In this document: piece by piece, positions 55,001 through 55,590 of the stretch
Layout of the letters: every line of letters starts with the position of its first letter
How positions within the stretch are numbered: position 1 is the first letter of the stretch
NCBI GenBank assembly: GCA_000961725.1
Contig: LADS01000065.1
Coordinates: 1-55,590, forward strand
DNA from: Desulfobulbaceae bacterium BRH_c16a
GTDB lineage: Bacteria > Desulfobacterota > Desulfobulbia > Desulfobulbales > Desulfocapsaceae
DNA: 55,590 nt
Reading direction: 5' to 3'
Program-made: the position numbers and the translations under genes
The notes under the pieces: generated by a model
Databases searched by the model: none
What the model was told of the DNA's origin: nothing
What the model saw: only the letters and a program-made list of their open reading frames with translations

Positions 55001-55590
55001 GTGCGGCCGGGCAAGGTCGTGTAGTCCAGCGGGTGTGAATCCCGTCCCGGAAGGTTAGGCCAACCACCGGGTAGCGAGTCCTTGGAGGCTTTATGGTAAC
55101 ATAAAGTTTTAAGCGTAGGATAGCGAGCAGACAGGCCGTAAGCCGAAAGGTTGAAGGGATTGAGCCCCGTAATTTTCCTAATCGGAAGGACGACATTCTT
55201 CTACAGATGGAAGTCAATACAGTCATCAACGTTAAAGGCAAGATGGTGGCTGCTTCCCGGGGTCGGAGACCATGGCATGTTTGACATTGTGATTAGACGG
55301 GAACCCGGGAGGCCCTGTGCTTCTTTCGGAGTATCGAGAGTATGCCGGACAACTGAAGAGGGAGGAAGGCAAATGAGACACAGGGAGTCGGATAGCCTCG
55401 TAGTACCGATGAAGGCGGGTAATGCTGCTGGAGGAAAGGAGGCTACACATGGGAGCGCGGTGTGAGGAGACACTGACCGTTCACGGAAGCGGAGAACCAG
55501 TGGTAACGACATTACATCGCATAGCAGAGAAAGCCCGTAAGGTGCCTGGATTTAAGTTCACCAGTTTATATCATCTGATGAATGAGGAAT
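55001..55590 (+). mobile_element. Group II intron, 5' part (truncated by the window end)
   Basis: The sequence from 55001 begins GTGCG, the usual 5' boundary of bacterial group II introns (GUGYG), and continues with the conserved domain I pattern (GTGTGAATCCCGTCCCGG, GGCCAACC.CCGGGTAGCGAG, GCGTAGGATAGCGAGC). Its reverse transcriptase begins at 55449. Domains V and VI and the 3' end lie outside the window. It inserted in a non-coding hairpin-rich stretch downstream of ppaC. The exact 5' boundary is inferred from the motif. Confidence 0.85.
55449..55590 (+). CDS. ltrA: Group II intron reverse transcriptase/maturase, N-terminal start only
   Basis: An open frame from ATG 55449 to the window end, 47 codons without stop: it begins MGARCEETLTVHGSGE and continues LHRIAEKARKVPGF and SLYHLMNEE, which matches the N-termini of bacterial group II intron-encoded reverse transcriptases. 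It lies inside the intron as expected. The domains needed to judge activity (YADD, maturase X, endonuclease) are outside. Preceded by GGAGGAAAGGAGG at workable distance. The gene symbol is by family only. Confidence 0.85.
   Translation, partial: MGARCEETLTVHGSGEPVVTTLHRIAEKARKVPGFKFTSLYHLMNEE

Noticed and set aside
55151..55465. A 104-codon frame in the intron before the reverse transcriptase
   Set aside because: It covers the structured intron RNA; its translation reflects RNA domain sequence, not a protein.
1..55590. CRISPR array
   Set aside because: No regularly spaced direct repeats were seen anywhere; the repeats found are dispersed and palindromic.

Overview
The window looks like chromosomal DNA of a Gram-negative, probably anaerobic bacterium. 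The best guess is a Desulfobulbales-type member of the Desulfobacterota. This rests on the mix of LPS genes (MsbA, lipid A acyltransferase, O-antigen ligase), an outer-membrane TPR/beta-barrel protein, Mn-type family II pyrophosphatase, FapA-type DUF342 protein, a PurE without a PurK beside it, and general protein resemblance. No rRNA or tRNA gene is present to confirm this.

Layout. (1) 1-530: the truncated end of a DruA/DUF4338 gene, a family found in Druantia defence and in transposon-like elements. (2) 738-2733: secreted thermonuclease and a secreted double pentapeptide-repeat protein. (3) 2761-8802: a five-gene minus-strand chemosensory operon, cheA (with two CheW-like regions and a C-terminal receiver), cheW, cheB, cheR and a receiver/coiled-coil protein, with a palindrome in the cheA leader. 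(4) 8959-11600: SlyD-like isomerase, then hisI-hisG-engB. (5) 11831-15344: a DUF6909-like protein whose C-terminus resembles nucleoside phosphorylases, overlapping a ZraS/NtrB-like histidine kinase. (6) 15354-19397: LPS group (O-antigen ligase, MsbA, LpxL/HtrB). (7) 19608-27171: M16 protease, PilZ protein, SppA, DNA polymerase IV, Crp/Fnr regulator. (8) 27314-32320: glycosyltransferase 2, an unusual HAD protein, a small coupled ORF, and a DUF342 protein. (9) 32531-37812: DMT transporter, LepA, RpoH-like sigma factor, DegT aminotransferase. (10) 37993-46361: a giant TPR/outer-membrane barrel protein, greA with an attenuator-like leader, a TetR regulator with palindromic operator, a fused purD-purE gene, a Sua5/YrdC gene and a solo HPt protein. 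(11) 46473-53294, all minus: EttA, lytic transglycosylase, M18 aminopeptidase, SprA-type putative metalloprotease, GYF-AIM24 protein, DUF3014 protein. (12) 53590-55590: Mn pyrophosphatase, a hairpin-rich non-coding stretch, and the 5' part of a group II intron with the start of its reverse transcriptase.

The most interesting unexplained signal is a family of structured intergenic repeats (42016-42097, 48234-48304, 51150-51230, with relatives at 46368-46451 and 23230-23299). Three copies share a long hairpin with outer arms AGTRCCTT/AAGGYACT, an inner stem that varies but keeps pairing, and an attached CAAGGGGGTA small hairpin. The pairing is preserved by compensating changes, so structure is being conserved. 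A second notable signal is the intrinsic-terminator-like structure directly upstream of greA, which greA transcripts must read through. Mobile or accessory DNA occupies both edges of the window; the middle is mostly housekeeping plus cell-envelope and signalling genes.
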